The position numbers and the translations under genes were made by a program. From contig NZ_CP043006.1 in the NCBI RefSeq assembly GCF_008086345.1, positions 5,941,001 to 6,005,000 of the forward strand: a stretch of 64,000 bases of DNA, read 5' to 3'. A model generated the notes under the pieces. The model searched no databases. It was not told the origin of the DNA and was given only the letters and a program-made list of their open reading frames with translations. The DNA is from Chitinophaga sp. XS-30 (GTDB taxonomy: Bacteria > Bacteroidota > Bacteroidia > Chitinophagales > Chitinophagaceae). This document shows positions 26,489 to 36,068 of this stretch, one piece after another (position 1 is the stretch's first letter; each line of letters opens with the position of its first letter).

Positions 26489-28243
26489 TTATATACCGTT
26501 CAGCATATCGTTTGCCGCTGTCACCATCTCTCCGGCCTTCCTTGTTTTCAAAGCATCCAGGTTAAATTCCGCCAGTATCTTTTCAACTTCCGCGCCTTTG
26601 CCTTCGGCCTTCAGCATGCGGATCTTTTCGTAAGCCTGAATGCCTTCCACCAGCCTTTCAAAACGAATGGAAGAGCGCGGCCCTGGATATACGAGATAAG
26701 TGTCCCCGGCCGCCCAGGAGCGGAAGCGGGAATCCTGCAGCGGCGCCTTTACCCAGCAGTTATAGGCCCAGCGCAGGTAACCTGAGTAATCTTTCGCGGC
26801 AGCATGCCATCCCAGCCAGGCGGACTCTGCCGGTGGGGAGAAAGTGAAAGTGTTCGGGAACCCTTCCGTACAGCAGGTATAATAAGTGGTGGGCCAGCCT
26901 TTCTCCGCTCTCCATTTCCTTTCTTCAGCCGTGAATTCCTGCCCCGAGGCCACGCAATAATCAAAAATATCATTCACCAGCTCCTTATGATAGTTGCCGG
27001 CCAGCGAAACCTTCAGGTCCTTATCCACACTGCGGATCAGCTTGATAGCGCTCTGCATGGCTTCCATGGGGCGTTCGTCCATCGCAATGCAGGTGATATC
27101 GAACCAGCCCTTTTCCTTCAGATGGCTGGAAAAATCCGCCAGCATCGGGCGCCAGTGATTATCGTATTCTGGCGTGCCGGGCTTGGCAACGATGAACGTG
27201 TCCCTCCCTGCCGCTTCATCGAAATAATAGAATTTCAGGTTCCAGGGGATCATGCTGTAGCAGGCCACCTGTTTGGTGACGCCCATGTCCTGCATGAAAG
27301 ACACCCATTTGTCGAATACCGTATAATCGAAATTCCAGGAACCGTCTTTTTTCTTCGTCCATTTCACCATATCGCCATAGATATCTTCGGTCTGGCTGTT
27401 CCAGGGATCATAGATGATGCTGGTGGTGATCACTTTCTGACCGGCTTTGGCAAGCATTTGCATATAAGGTTTCATCGCAGCGAAATGCTCTTCGCTCCAC
27501 GGAGCCACGTTGTACACCCTTGCTATCGCATATGGACTTTGCCACAGGTCCAGGTGAAAGTCCCAGTTTTCCGGTTGGGGCAGCGTGCGTTCCCCTACGG
27601 TGATTTCGTATGCCAGTTTTGCCGGGTCTTTCTTTTCTCCCATCATCACCGTCACCTGTCCCTTATACGTACCCGCAGGTGTATTGGCAGGCACAGCAAC
27701 GCTGAGCCATACCGGCTGGGTGGTACGGGCGGCGATATTAATAGCGGGAATGATGTCGATGGCGTCCGCCACCAGGGAAGAATCAAAATCTTCCGGTTTG
27801 CGATGCCCACATCCCGAGCCATCTTTATTCAGCTCATCCGTCATCACATACCGTACAAAACCGGTATTCACTGCGGACGCCGGGATGCTGTTGCCCTGAT
27901 CATCTTTCAGGTCGGATTTTTCGATGCTGACTGCCTCCAGGGCGTCTGTGGTGTAGATCAGGAACTGGGTATGAATTTTTTCGCCTTTCCAGGCGCGGGT
28001 GTTCCAGCTGGCTTTCAGGGAAGCGGGATCGGGGGCATTACGTTTTTCATAACGGATGTCGGCACTGCCGAATCCCGCATGTGAGCCGGGTGTTACGGCT
28101 GCCCAGGTGGCCTCGTCTACCGGCCGGGGATCGGGCAGTTCCTGGTATTGTTGCGGTTGCTGTTCCTGCTGCTGTACGTTTACATTGCAGGAAATTGCCA
28201 GCAGCAATGCTGCGGCATAAAAGAGCTTCATCATACAAGACAT
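26489..28243 (-). CDS. GH123-like glycoside hydrolase (DUF4091) lipoprotein
   Basis: 584 residues with a lipoprotein signal (lipobox AISC, Cys19) and a Gln-rich spacer. The first 250 residues form a beta-sandwich of the GH123 N-terminal type (VWLSVAVPANTPAGTYKGQVTV); the rest matches the DUF4091/GH123 barrel. Adjacent D389-E390 in the string CIAMDERPMEA fits the Asp-Glu pair used in GH123 substrate-assisted catalysis. Characterised GH123 enzymes are beta-N-acetylgalactosaminidases; the substrate here is unknown. No SusC/SusD pair is nearby. It lies 51 bases after kup, so it might share its transcript. Confidence 0.78.
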   Translation of the reverse strand: MSCMMKLFYAAALLLAISCNVNVQQQEQQPQQYQELPDPRPVDEATWAAVTPGSHAGFGSADIRYEKRNAPDPASLKASWNTRAWKGEKIHTQFLIYTTDALEAVSIEKSDLKDDQGNSIPASAVNTGFVRYVMTDELNKDGSGCGHRKPEDFDSSLVADAIDIIPAINIAARTTQPVWLSVAVPANTPAGTYKGQVTVMMGEKKDPAKLAYEITVGERTLPQPENWDFHLDLWQSPYAIARVYNVAPWSEEHFAAMKPYMQMLAKAGQKVITTSIIYDPWNSQTEDIYGDMVKWTKKKDGSWNFDYTVFDKWVSFMQDMGVTKQVACYSMIPWNLKFYYFDEAAGRDTFIVAKPGTPEYDNHWRPMLADFSSHLKEKGWFDITCIAMDERPMEAMQSAIKLIRSVDKDLKVSLAGNYHKELVNDIFDYCVASGQEFTAEERKWRAEKGWPTTYYTCCTEGFPNTFTFSPPAESAWLGWHAAAKDYSGYLRWAYNCWVKAPLQDSRFRSWAAGDTYLVYPGPRSSIRFERLVEGIQAYEKIRMLKAEGKGAEVEKILAEFNLDALKTRKAGEMVTAANDMLNGI

Positions 28244-28294
28244 GTTTTAGAGTAGAGACCCTAAATATAATACCTGTCCTGTTTTCCAGCAACA

Positions 28295-30265
28295 CTAATC
28301 CTCCTCCCGGTATCTTTCGTGTATCCTTTTCAGTTGAAGATTGGTCACCGGCGCCACCACCAGCGGGAATTTTTCCAGGGTCACGTAGCTCGAGTCCAGC
28401 CCGAAGCCTCTTTCCTCGGACAATCCGATCCTTTTCAGCAGGAAATACAGGCGCATGATGATGCGCTCATGCAGCGGAAGATCGTTATCGTGCGAAAGGA
28501 ATTTTTCCATGACGATGAACTGGAAATCGCCGACTACATTATTCTTGCTGAGCGACTCGTAGCGGCTGGTGATGTTCACCTCCTTGTTGCGCACCATATC
28601 CTCCACTACCATCCTGAACATCAGGTTGATGCGCTGCTCCACCCTGAAACCCAGGCGGAATTCCACGCGGATCACCTCATTCGGAATGATGGTCTGCACC
28701 GAATACTCGCTCATGTACGGTTCATCCACCACATCCACATGCACGAACCAGTAAATATCCGCGCGTTTGGGCTTTTTATTGAGGATGGAGTAAATGACCT
28801 TGTGCTCGATCTCCTTCGGATTGTCGGCACTGCTCATATACACGAGGTGGGTGGCATATTTGGGGATGGTGGTATCGTTGCTCAGTTCCTGCAGGATAGG
28901 CAGGTAATCTTCCAGCTTCACGAACTCCACATAACGGTTCTTGATCTTGCGGGAACGGAACCAGGCGTACATCACGAGGAACAAGGCCCCGGCCACGATC
29001 ACGGTCACATAGCCGCCATGCATGAATTTCACCAGGTTGGCGAAAAGGAACGAGAATTCTATGGAAAGATAGACCACCAGGTACAGGGCGATCCACATCA
29101 GCTTTACCCTGCGGGTATATAGATAAAAGGCAAAAAGGCAGGAGGTCATCAACATACAGATGGTGATAGACAGGCCATAGGCTGCCTCCATCTTCCCGGA
29201 TTCGCGGAAGATCAGCACAATAGCTGTACATCCGACGAATAACATCAGGTTAATGCCGGGGATATACAGCTGCCCCCTTAATTCGGTGGGGTAGTTGATT
29301 TTCAGCTTGGGCCACAGGTTCATCCGCATGGCTTCGGAGATAAGGGTAAAAGATCCGGAGATCAGCGCCTGGCTGGCAATGATGGAGGCAATGGTAGCGA
29401 TCAGTACCCCGAAAATGACGAACCATTCCGGCATGATGCTGAAAAAGGGATTGATACCGCCCGCCAGTGTCTGCCCTTTCTGGGTGAGCAGCCATGCACC
29501 CTGACCGAGATAGTTGAGTATGAGGGATGATTTTACGAATATCCAGGAAATACGGATATTGCCCCGTCCGCAGTGCCCGAGATCGGAATACAGGGCTTCC
29601 GCCCCCGTAGTACAAAGGAAGACCGCCCCGAGGATCAGAAAGCCCTGGGGGTAAAGGGTCAATAATTCAATGCCGTAGTAGGGATTAAAGGCTTTCAATA
29701 CAGAGAGGTCATCCGCAATATGGGAAACGCCGAGTACTGCCAGCATACCGAACCACACGACCATAATGGGCCCGAACATCTTTCCGATGGACATGGTGCC
29801 GAACTGCTGCATGAAGAACATGCCGCTGATAATGGCCAGTACGATCTTCACGATGGTCCATTCCCCCAGGTCCCGGAAGACCTGCAGGGTACGCAAACCT
29901 TCAATGGCCGAGGTAACGGTAATAGGCGGGGTAATGATGCCGTCAGCCAGCAAAGCCGCTCCCCCGATCATCCCGAAGATGACGGTCCACTTGCCATGCC
30001 TTCGCACCAGCGCGTATAGAGAGAATATCCCGCCCTCGCCCTTGTTATCCGCTTTCAAGGTCAGGATCACATATTTTACCGTCGTCTGGAGGGTGAGCGT
30101 CCATATAATGCAGGAAATCCCCCCGATCACCAGCAGTTCACTGATCTCGTTAGGTCCGACAATGGCTTTGAACACATAGAGCGGAGAGGTACCGATATCG
30201 CCGTAGATGATCCCCAGGGCCACGATCAGGCCGGCCAGGGTAGCTTTATTGAAATCTTTTACCAC
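28295..30265 (-). CDS. kup: Kup-type potassium uptake transporter
   Basis: 656 residues, GTG start at 30265. Inner membrane K+:H+ symporter. The opening GLIVALGIIYGDIGTSPLYVFKAIV is the family signature, followed by about 12 membrane segments up to residue 435 and a cytoplasmic domain of about 200 residues (from RSRKIKNRYVEF on) typical of Kup/HAK. The string LKADNKGEGGIFSLYALVRR is also diagnostic. An exact TAnnTTTG element lies 70 bases before the start. The glycosidase gene follows. Confidence 0.95.
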   Translation of the reverse strand: MVKDFNKATLAGLIVALGIIYGDIGTSPLYVFKAIVGPNEISELLVIGGISCIIWTLTLQTTVKYVILTLKADNKGEGGIFSLYALVRRHGKWTVIFGMIGGAALLADGIITPPITVTSAIEGLRTLQVFRDLGEWTIVKIVLAIISGMFFMQQFGTMSIGKMFGPIMVVWFGMLAVLGVSHIADDLSVLKAFNPYYGIELLTLYPQGFLILGAVFLCTTGAEALYSDLGHCGRGNIRISWIFVKSSLILNYLGQGAWLLTQKGQTLAGGINPFFSIMPEWFVIFGVLIATIASIIASQALISGSFTLISEAMRMNLWPKLKINYPTELRGQLYIPGINLMLFVGCTAIVLIFRESGKMEAAYGLSITICMLMTSCLFAFYLYTRRVKLMWIALYLVVYLSIEFSFLFANLVKFMHGGYVTVIVAGALFLVMYAWFRSRKIKNRYVEFVKLEDYLPILQELSNDTTIPKYATHLVYMSSADNPKEIEHKVIYSILNKKPKRADIYWFVHVDVVDEPYMSEYSVQTIIPNEVIRVEFRLGFRVEQRINLMFRMVVEDMVRNKEVNITSRYESLSKNNVVGDFQFIVMEKFLSHDNDLPLHERIIMRLYFLLKRIGLSEERGFGLDSSYVTLEKFPLVVAPVTNLQLKRIHERYREED

Positions 30266-30334
30266 GCTTAATAATATAAGATGAAACTGCGGTTACATCT
30301 GGTCATGAAAGAAATGGCAGATGAAAGGCAGGTT

Positions 30335-30342
30335 CAAATTTA
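30335..30342 (-). promoter_or_regulatory. Candidate kup promoter -7 element
   Basis: TAAATTTG on the minus strand matches TAnnTTTG exactly, 70 bases before the kup GTG. No TTTG box is seen at the ideal distance upstream. Confidence 0.45.
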
Positions 30343-30388
30343 GTGATAATTACGAATTATCCATGTGAATAAAACGGCTATAAAAAAA

Positions 30389-30417
30389 GAGAGGCCCTGC
30401 GGTTAGCAGGACCTCTC
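30389..30417 (-). terminator. Terminator of the OmpA-family gene
   Basis: Stem GAGAGG-C-CCTGC with GCAGG-A-CCTCTC and a 5-base loop, followed on the minus strand by seven T residues. It begins 26 bases after the stop of the OmpA-like gene and separates it from kup. Confidence 0.88.
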
Positions 30418-30442
30418 GGAAATATTTACCTATGATGTGGTA

Positions 30443-31987
30443 TTAGTTGGCAGGAGCCAGATCTACAGTACCTGCATCACCAGGAGTGTTTTGTTTGATG
30501 AAGCGACCGCGGTCGATACCTTGTTTTTCAGCCAGGTAATCGATCACAGCGTCCACACGGCGGGAGCTCAGGTCAACACCACCTTTCTTGCCTTTGGCAC
30601 CAGCGTGGCCGGTAACCAGTACATTACAGGAAGGATTCTGACGCAGTGTGTTTGCTACGCTACCCAGAACAGCTTCGAAATCGCTGGAGATACGGGTAGA
30701 GCTACCTTTGAAAGATACGCTGGGCAGTACCAGGCTGGCGCAGGAGAACGTCTGGATGTTCTTGCAGCACTCAGGATCCGGGCATTTACCAACACCATCG
30801 GCATCAACCGGCTGGCAATAAGTAGGTGTGATCAGTTCTTTGTCTTTGTAGTCAGGAACACCGTCACCGTCAGTATCTTTAGCTACACCGTGAGAATCAA
30901 CGGGAGCACCTGCAGGTGTGTTAGGCTCGCGGTCGAACTGGTCTGTTACACCGTCACCGTCAGCATCAGGCAGTACCGGAGTCGGCAGCTTCATGCGGCG
31001 GGGGCTGTTCAGCTCGTTGTAAGCGAAGTCCATCGGATTAACCCACCAAAGCGGTTCAACACGTTTGTTGGGGTTACCCAGGTTGAAGTTCAGACGCAGG
31101 CTGGTGTAAGAGATGATGTCTTTGCTGGCATCATATACACCGGAATTGTAGCCATCCATGTAATCATCGAAAGGCATGGTAACTTTCTGTTCAACGCCGA
31201 TGTTGAAGCGTTTAGACACTTTGAATGCGATACCGGTACCCAGGTTCAGTGCGTGACGGAGCAACTGGTTGTCGTCGTTACGGCCGATCTGGATCCTGTT
31301 GCCCTGAGAAGGAGCATTTTGCTCGTAATCTTTGTCATTCAGGTCTTTCAGCGCGTCGCGGATGTCTTTCTTTTTACCACCGAAGTTGATACCGCTGTAG
31401 TCATAAGCAGCAGTACCATTCAGGGCGTCCACGTCTACGTCAGCAGCCAGGATGCTGTAACCGGCCAATACGTACCAGTTAACTTTAGGCTGTGATTTGT
31501 AGAACAGGATGTTGCTCAGGGAGGCGATCATGTCCAAAGACAGTGCGTGGGTAGCTGACTTGTAATTGGGAACGATGTTGCCGCTGTTATTGCCTGCGGT
31601 TGCAGCCCATGCATTGGAGTTTGCATAGTTTGCAGGTTTCAACTGGTAATCCAGACCATAGTCAAAAGAACCAGTGTACTCACCTCTGATAGAGAAAGTA
31701 TGACCGAGAGCTTTTCTTAAAGAGAAACCGCCGCCAAAACCGGGCAGAGCAGCTACATCACCTTTGATGAAGTGGTAACCGCCGTGGAAACCAAGTTCCC
31801 ACATATTTCTTGGTTTGGCCGGGTAGTCGGATTGGTTGTTTCTGAAGCTGTTAAACTGCTCCATATTACGAGCCGAAACTTTGGAGGAGTCCAGGGCATC
31901 ATAATTGGGTTTAACCTGCGCAAAACCAGGAGATGCAGCCAGAAGGGTCATTGCACCTGCCAGTAGTAAGTACTTTTTGCTTGCCAT
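30443..31987 (-). CDS. OmpA-family outer membrane protein with TSP3-type repeats
   Basis: 514 residues. Signal peptide ends at GFAQ (24). Residues about 60-305 form a beta-barrel domain (alternating hydrophobic strands, e.g. FSIRGEYTGSFDYGLDYQL). Two thrombospondin type 3 calcium-binding repeats follow (DADGDGVTDQFD at 341, DTDGDGVPDY at 371), then a Cys-rich stretch and a C-terminal OmpA-like domain (about 420-505). In that domain the Asp that contacts diaminopimelate in classic OmpA (GYTD) is Gly463 (GHAG), although the arginine pair R476-R477 remains. A near-perfect promoter precedes it and a strong terminator follows, suggesting a single highly expressed gene. Confidence 0.9.
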   Translation of the reverse strand: MASKKYLLLAGAMTLLAASPGFAQVKPNYDALDSSKVSARNMEQFNSFRNNQSDYPAKPRNMWELGFHGGYHFIKGDVAALPGFGGGFSLRKALGHTFSIRGEYTGSFDYGLDYQLKPANYANSNAWAATAGNNSGNIVPNYKSATHALSLDMIASLSNILFYKSQPKVNWYVLAGYSILAADVDVDALNGTAAYDYSGINFGGKKKDIRDALKDLNDKDYEQNAPSQGNRIQIGRNDDNQLLRHALNLGTGIAFKVSKRFNIGVEQKVTMPFDDYMDGYNSGVYDASKDIISYTSLRLNFNLGNPNKRVEPLWWVNPMDFAYNELNSPRRMKLPTPVLPDADGDGVTDQFDREPNTPAGAPVDSHGVAKDTDGDGVPDYKDKELITPTYCQPVDADGVGKCPDPECCKNIQTFSCASLVLPSVSFKGSSTRISSDFEAVLGSVANTLRQNPSCNVLVTGHAGAKGKKGGVDLSSRRVDAVIDYLAEKQGIDRGRFIKQNTPGDAGTVDLAPAN

Positions 31988-32046
31988 AATTGTTTTTTTA
32001 TTTAAAAACTGTTAAAGATTTTACAATTAACGCGTTTTTTACCAAG

Positions 32047-32077
32047 CAAAGGTAAAAATCCTAAATGAATATACAAA
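32047..32077 (-). promoter_or_regulatory. Bacteroidetes-type promoter of the OmpA-family gene
   Basis: TTTG box (32074-32077), 19-base spacer and TACCTTTG (32047-32054) on the minus strand match the consensus exactly. The leader to the ATG at 31987 would be about 50 bases. Confidence 0.88.
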
Positions 32078-32235
32078 TTTTTCTTGCGATTTTATTTGCA
32101 TTGGTAAGTGCCTCAAAATTAGGGTATAATTAAAACATCCTTAAAAGAACTTCCGGGGCTTAACTACAAATTCGGGGCCAAATTATCGAAATATGATATT
32201 TTAGGGCTAGCTTAGCGAACCTTTTTATTTAACAC

Positions 32236-33201
32236 ATGGAGGAAATTAAACAACTGATCGGGAAGGAATTACAGGATTTCGAAGGAAAGTTCGCAGACGC
32301 GGTGAAAAGTGATGTTCCCTTGCTGGACAGGATCATGCACTACATCGTTAAACGAAAGGGTAAACAGATCAGGCCCATGTTCGTCATCCTGTCCGCACGC
32401 CTGTTCAATGACAGCATTAATGAGGACACTTACCGTGCCGCCGCCCTCGTGGAGCTCCTCCACACCGCTACCCTCGTGCATGATGACGTGGTGGACGACT
32501 CCCTGGAACGCCGTGGCTTCTTTTCCGTGAACGCCCTCTGGAAGAACAAGATCGCCGTACTGGTCGGGGACTACCTGCTGACCAAAGGCCTGTTGCTGTC
32601 CCTCAATAATAACGACTACCGCACCCTCCAGATACTTTCCATGGCCGTAAAGGAAATGAGCGAAGGCGAACTGTTGCAGATCGAAAAGACCCGCCGCCTG
32701 GATATCAAGGAAGATATCTATTTCGAGATCATACGCCGCAAAACGGCCTCCCTCCTCGCCTCCGCCTGCGCCGCCGGCGCCTGGAGCACCTCCGCCTCGG
32801 AAGATCATACCGAAAAAATGCGCCTCTTCGGCGAAAAAGTAGGGATCGCCTTCCAGATCAAGGACGACCTGTTCGATTACGGCGCCGCCAACATCGGCAA
32901 ACCCACCGGCATCGATATCAGGGAAAAGAAAATGACATTGCCGCTGATCTACACCCTCCAGCACGCCCCCCGGGAACAGAAAAGATATATCATTAATATA
33001 GTCAGGAACCACAATAAGGATAAAGACAAAGTCAACGAAGTGATCGAAATGGTGAAGGAAAGCGGCGGTATAGCCTATACACAGCAAAAAATGCTGGAAT
33101 ACCGCGACGAAGCCCTGACCATTCTGCACCAGCTTCCCGGCAGCGAGGTCCGCTCCGGGCTGGAGTCCCTGGTCCGCTTTACCACGGACCGGAAGTTTTG
33201 A
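32236..33201 (+). CDS. Long-chain polyprenyl diphosphate synthase
   Basis: 321 residues. Adds isopentenyl units to an allylic diphosphate, probably to make the menaquinone side chain. Both Asp-rich motifs are present: D83-DVVDD88 and D210-DLFD214, with KGKQIRP near the start for IPP binding. The fifth residue before the first motif is Ala78; a small residue there allows long products, as in IspB or heptaprenyl synthases. Exact chain length cannot be read. A weak TATTTTAG element lies 32 bases upstream. recJ follows after 132 bases. Confidence 0.9.
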   Translation: MEEIKQLIGKELQDFEGKFADAVKSDVPLLDRIMHYIVKRKGKQIRPMFVILSARLFNDSINEDTYRAAALVELLHTATLVHDDVVDDSLERRGFFSVNALWKNKIAVLVGDYLLTKGLLLSLNNNDYRTLQILSMAVKEMSEGELLQIEKTRRLDIKEDIYFEIIRRKTASLLASACAAGAWSTSASEDHTEKMRLFGEKVGIAFQIKDDLFDYGAANIGKPTGIDIREKKMTLPLIYTLQHAPREQKRYIINIVRNHNKDKDKVNEVIEMVKESGGIAYTQQKMLEYRDEALTILHQLPGSEVRSGLESLVRFTTDRKF

Positions 33202-33333
33202 CCTGCTTGCAGAGCAGGATAATTCCACGTTTTGGCGTAAAGTATCCCCCGGAAAGGGATAATATGCCAATCATCCTTATATTACAACCGAGACTGATTG
33301 AACATTGGAAGCATCTTCCGCAAGCAAGAATTC

Positions 33334-35040
33334 ATGCAGAAACGCTGGACCGTTAAGAAATATCAACCACGAGAAGAACAACTGCTGCAGGCAGCTTTGC
33401 GCATTCATCCCTTACTTTGCAGATTACTGGTACAACGCGGTATCAGGAAATTCGATGAAGCCAAACAATTTTTCCGCCCTACACTGGACGATCTCCACGA
33501 TCCCTGGCTGATGAAAGACATGGACCGGGCCATCTCCCGCCTGGAACTGGCCTTTTTCCGGCAGGAAAAAATTCTCGTTTACGGGGATTATGATGTGGAT
33601 GGCACCACCGCCGTAGCCACCGTCTACAGTTTCCTGCACTCCATATATAATAACCTGGAATTTTATGTGCCGCACCGTTACCGGGAAGGATACGGCGTAT
33701 CCATGCAGGGCATTACCTATGCCCATGAGCATGATTTCAGCCTCATAGTGGCGCTGGACTGCGGTATCAAATCCGTGGAGCATATCGCCTATGCCCGGTC
33801 CCTCGGCATCGATTTTATCGTCTGCGACCACCATTTGCCGGATACCACGCTGCCGGATGCCGTGGCCATCCTCAACCCGAAACAGGATGACTGCCCCTAT
33901 CCCTACAAGGAACTGAGCGGATGCGGTATCGGCTTCAAACTGATCTCCGCCCTGGCACAGAAAAAAGGCATCCCGATGACGGAGGTGTATCAGTATCTGG
34001 ACCTGGTGGCCACCAGCATTGCCGCGGACATCGTGCCGATGACCGGCGAAAACCGGGTACTGGCCTACCATGGCATCAAACAGGTGAATGAATCCCCCAG
34101 CTCCGGCATCAAGGCGCTCATCGACCTCAGCAACCTGAAAGAAAAAATGACCACCTCCAACCTGGTGTTCGTCATCGCTCCCCGCGTGAATGCCGCCGGC
34201 AGGATGGATGATGCCCGCAAGGCCGTGAACCTCTTCATTGAAAAGGATGTGGACAAAGCCAAGGCCTTCGCGGAAATGCTGCATGCCGACAATTTCGACC
34301 GCAAGGAGATAGATATGACCATCACCCAGGAGGCCGTGGCCATTATACAGAACGATGTGGCGCAGCTGGACCGCAAATCCACCGTGCTTTTTCAGCCGCA
34401 CTGGCATAAGGGGGTAGTGGGCATCGTAGCTTCCCGGCTGATCGACAAATATTATTACCGCCCTACCGTCATCCTCACTCAGAGCAATGACAAGGTTGCA
34501 GGTTCCGCCCGCTCCGTTTCAGGGTTCAATGTATATGAAGCGATCCACCAGTGCAAGGAACTGCTCGAAAATTATGGCGGGCACTTTTACGCGGCGGGGA
34601 TGACCCTGCTGCCGGAAAACGTCACCGCCTTCCAGGAAAAGTTCGAAGCCGTGGTTGCGGCCACCATCCATCCGGACATGCTGGTGCCCGAGATCGTCAT
34701 CGACACAGAAATTTCCTTTGCGGACATTACGCCCGCTTTCTACAATATCATGCGGCAATTCGAGCCCCTCGGCCCCGAGAACCTGCGGCCCATATTCCTC
34801 GCCCGGAACATCATGGACACCGGGTATTCCAAAATTGTAAAAGACGAACATCTGAAACTCTCGGTGAAACAAAGAGGTTATTCCTTCTCCGGCATCGGGT
34901 TCTTCATGGCGGATAAATTCGGGATCGTCGCCAGCAAACAGCCTTTTGATATGGTATTCACCATCGAGGAAAATGAATGGAACGGGAATACCTCGCTCCA
35001 GCTGAAAGTGATCGACATCCGGGCAGCTGCGGGAAGCTGA
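33334..35040 (+). CDS. recJ: Single-stranded-DNA-specific exonuclease RecJ
   Basis: 568 residues from the ATG at 33334 (MQKRWTVKKYQPREEQ), the normal family start; a TTG at 33298 would add 12 residues. A 5'-3' exonuclease of the DHH phosphoesterase family in recombination and mismatch repair. Metal-binding motifs are intact: D85-YDVDG90, D142 in LDCG and D165-H-H167. The DHHA1 domain shows the GGH motif within NYGGHFYAAGMTL. A C-terminal OB-type domain completes the chain. It lies rightward after polyprenyl synthase and before converging genes. Confidence 0.94.
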   Translation: MQKRWTVKKYQPREEQLLQAALRIHPLLCRLLVQRGIRKFDEAKQFFRPTLDDLHDPWLMKDMDRAISRLELAFFRQEKILVYGDYDVDGTTAVATVYSFLHSIYNNLEFYVPHRYREGYGVSMQGITYAHEHDFSLIVALDCGIKSVEHIAYARSLGIDFIVCDHHLPDTTLPDAVAILNPKQDDCPYPYKELSGCGIGFKLISALAQKKGIPMTEVYQYLDLVATSIAADIVPMTGENRVLAYHGIKQVNESPSSGIKALIDLSNLKEKMTTSNLVFVIAPRVNAAGRMDDARKAVNLFIEKDVDKAKAFAEMLHADNFDRKEIDMTITQEAVAIIQNDVAQLDRKSTVLFQPHWHKGVVGIVASRLIDKYYYRPTVILTQSNDKVAGSARSVSGFNVYEAIHQCKELLENYGGHFYAAGMTLLPENVTAFQEKFEAVVAATIHPDMLVPEIVIDTEISFADITPAFYNIMRQFEPLGPENLRPIFLARNIMDTGYSKIVKDEHLKLSVKQRGYSFSGIGFFMADKFGIVASKQPFDMVFTIEENEWNGNTSLQLKVIDIRAAAGS

Positions 35041-35124
35041 ATCGCGGCGGCGGGGCTTCCGGTGCCTTGCCCCTGAGACGCCATTTTACCGCCCGAAGCA
35101 GCATCACAGCCGCGCGCAGCAAAA

Positions 35125-35146
35125 CGGCGCGAAATATTCCGCGCCG
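35125..35146 (-). terminator. Probable terminator of the esterase gene
   Basis: Inverted repeat CGGCGCG / CGCGCCG with a short AT loop, followed by four T on the minus strand, 28 bases after the esterase stop. The T-tract is short, so strength is uncertain. Confidence 0.45.
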
Positions 35147-35174
35147 CAGCATATCATGGTTTCCGTTTTCACGC

Positions 35175-35942
35175 TTACAGTTTTTGCGCCTTCATCCACT
35201 CGAACAAAGCCGGGTCCTTATACGCCTTCGTCCACGCATCATGCCCGCCGGTGGGATGTTCTGTGTATTTCACCAGCGTGCCGCCGCAATCCTGAATGGC
35301 CTTTACCATATCCCGGGACAACTGCACGCTCACTGTGGGATCATCGGCATTATGAAACACCCAGACCGGCTTGCTTTTCAGCACACAGGCTTTTGACGGC
35401 GTACCGCCCCCGCATACCGGCGCCACAGCCGCAAAGTTCTGCGGCGCATACTGTGCCCAGTCCCAGGCGCCGTAACCGCCCATACTAAGTCCTGTCAGGT
35501 AAATGCGGGAAGAATCAACATTGTATTTTTCCAGCACCTCTTTATACAAAATATTCAGACTGGGCGCATCCCACCACCCGTTTTCCCTGCATTGCGGCGC
35601 GATCAGCACGAACGGAAAGTCAGGGTCCTGACCCGCGATCCCCGCCAGCCCGGCCCGCTTCACCTGGTTCAGGTCACTGCCCCGCTCACCGATGCCGTGC
35701 AGGAAAATGATAACCGGCCATTTCGTGGTTTTCTTTTCGTTATAGGAAGCCGGGATCTGCAGCACGTAATCCGTTACGTCCTTCGGATGGTTCACTTTCT
35801 GAAAAGAAACGCCCACCGGCTGCGGGATGAAACCGGTCGTATCGGTATCCTCGCCGGAAGGGAGGGTGTCTGTGCTGTTTCTGGAGCAGGAGACCGCTGC
35901 CAGGAGTATGGCCAGCATCCATAAAGAAATGGTTAAGCGCAT
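35175..35942 (-). CDS. Alpha/beta-hydrolase lipoprotein, putative esterase
   Basis: 255 residues with lipoprotein signal (lipobox AVSC, Cys19) and a Ser/Thr/Asp-rich spacer. The catalytic domain has the oxyanion segment FLHGIGERG (80-88), nucleophile S153 in GLSMGG, probable acid D201 (HNADDP) and H234 in GGHDAW. This layout resembles CE1/feruloyl-esterase-like and PHB-depolymerase-like enzymes. Substrate unknown. It stands alone between recJ (convergent) and the DUF2306 gene (126 bases upstream). Surface anchoring suggests hydrolysis of an external ester. Confidence 0.8.
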   Translation of the reverse strand: MRLTISLWMLAILLAAVSCSRNSTDTLPSGEDTDTTGFIPQPVGVSFQKVNHPKDVTDYVLQIPASYNEKKTTKWPVIIFLHGIGERGSDLNQVKRAGLAGIAGQDPDFPFVLIAPQCRENGWWDAPSLNILYKEVLEKYNVDSSRIYLTGLSMGGYGAWDWAQYAPQNFAAVAPVCGGGTPSKACVLKSKPVWVFHNADDPTVSVQLSRDMVKAIQDCGGTLVKYTEHPTGGHDAWTKAYKDPALFEWMKAQKL

Positions 35943-36068
35943 ATGGTTTTGCTATTGTCAGGCAAGGTGCAAGTTCCATACCAAAAAACTGACAACTATC
36001 CGAAAAGCCGCCACCAGCTTACGATTATTTATAATCCTTGAAATAGATGCATGTATAACAGCTTGCCT

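Noticed and set aside
26804..28084. Plus-strand open frame of 426 codons
   Set aside because: Antisense to the GH123-like gene, no family motif, His-rich composition typical of shadow frames.
30437..31495. Plus-strand open frame of 352 codons
   Set aside because: Antisense to the OmpA-family gene whose barrel, repeats and C-terminal domain are clear.
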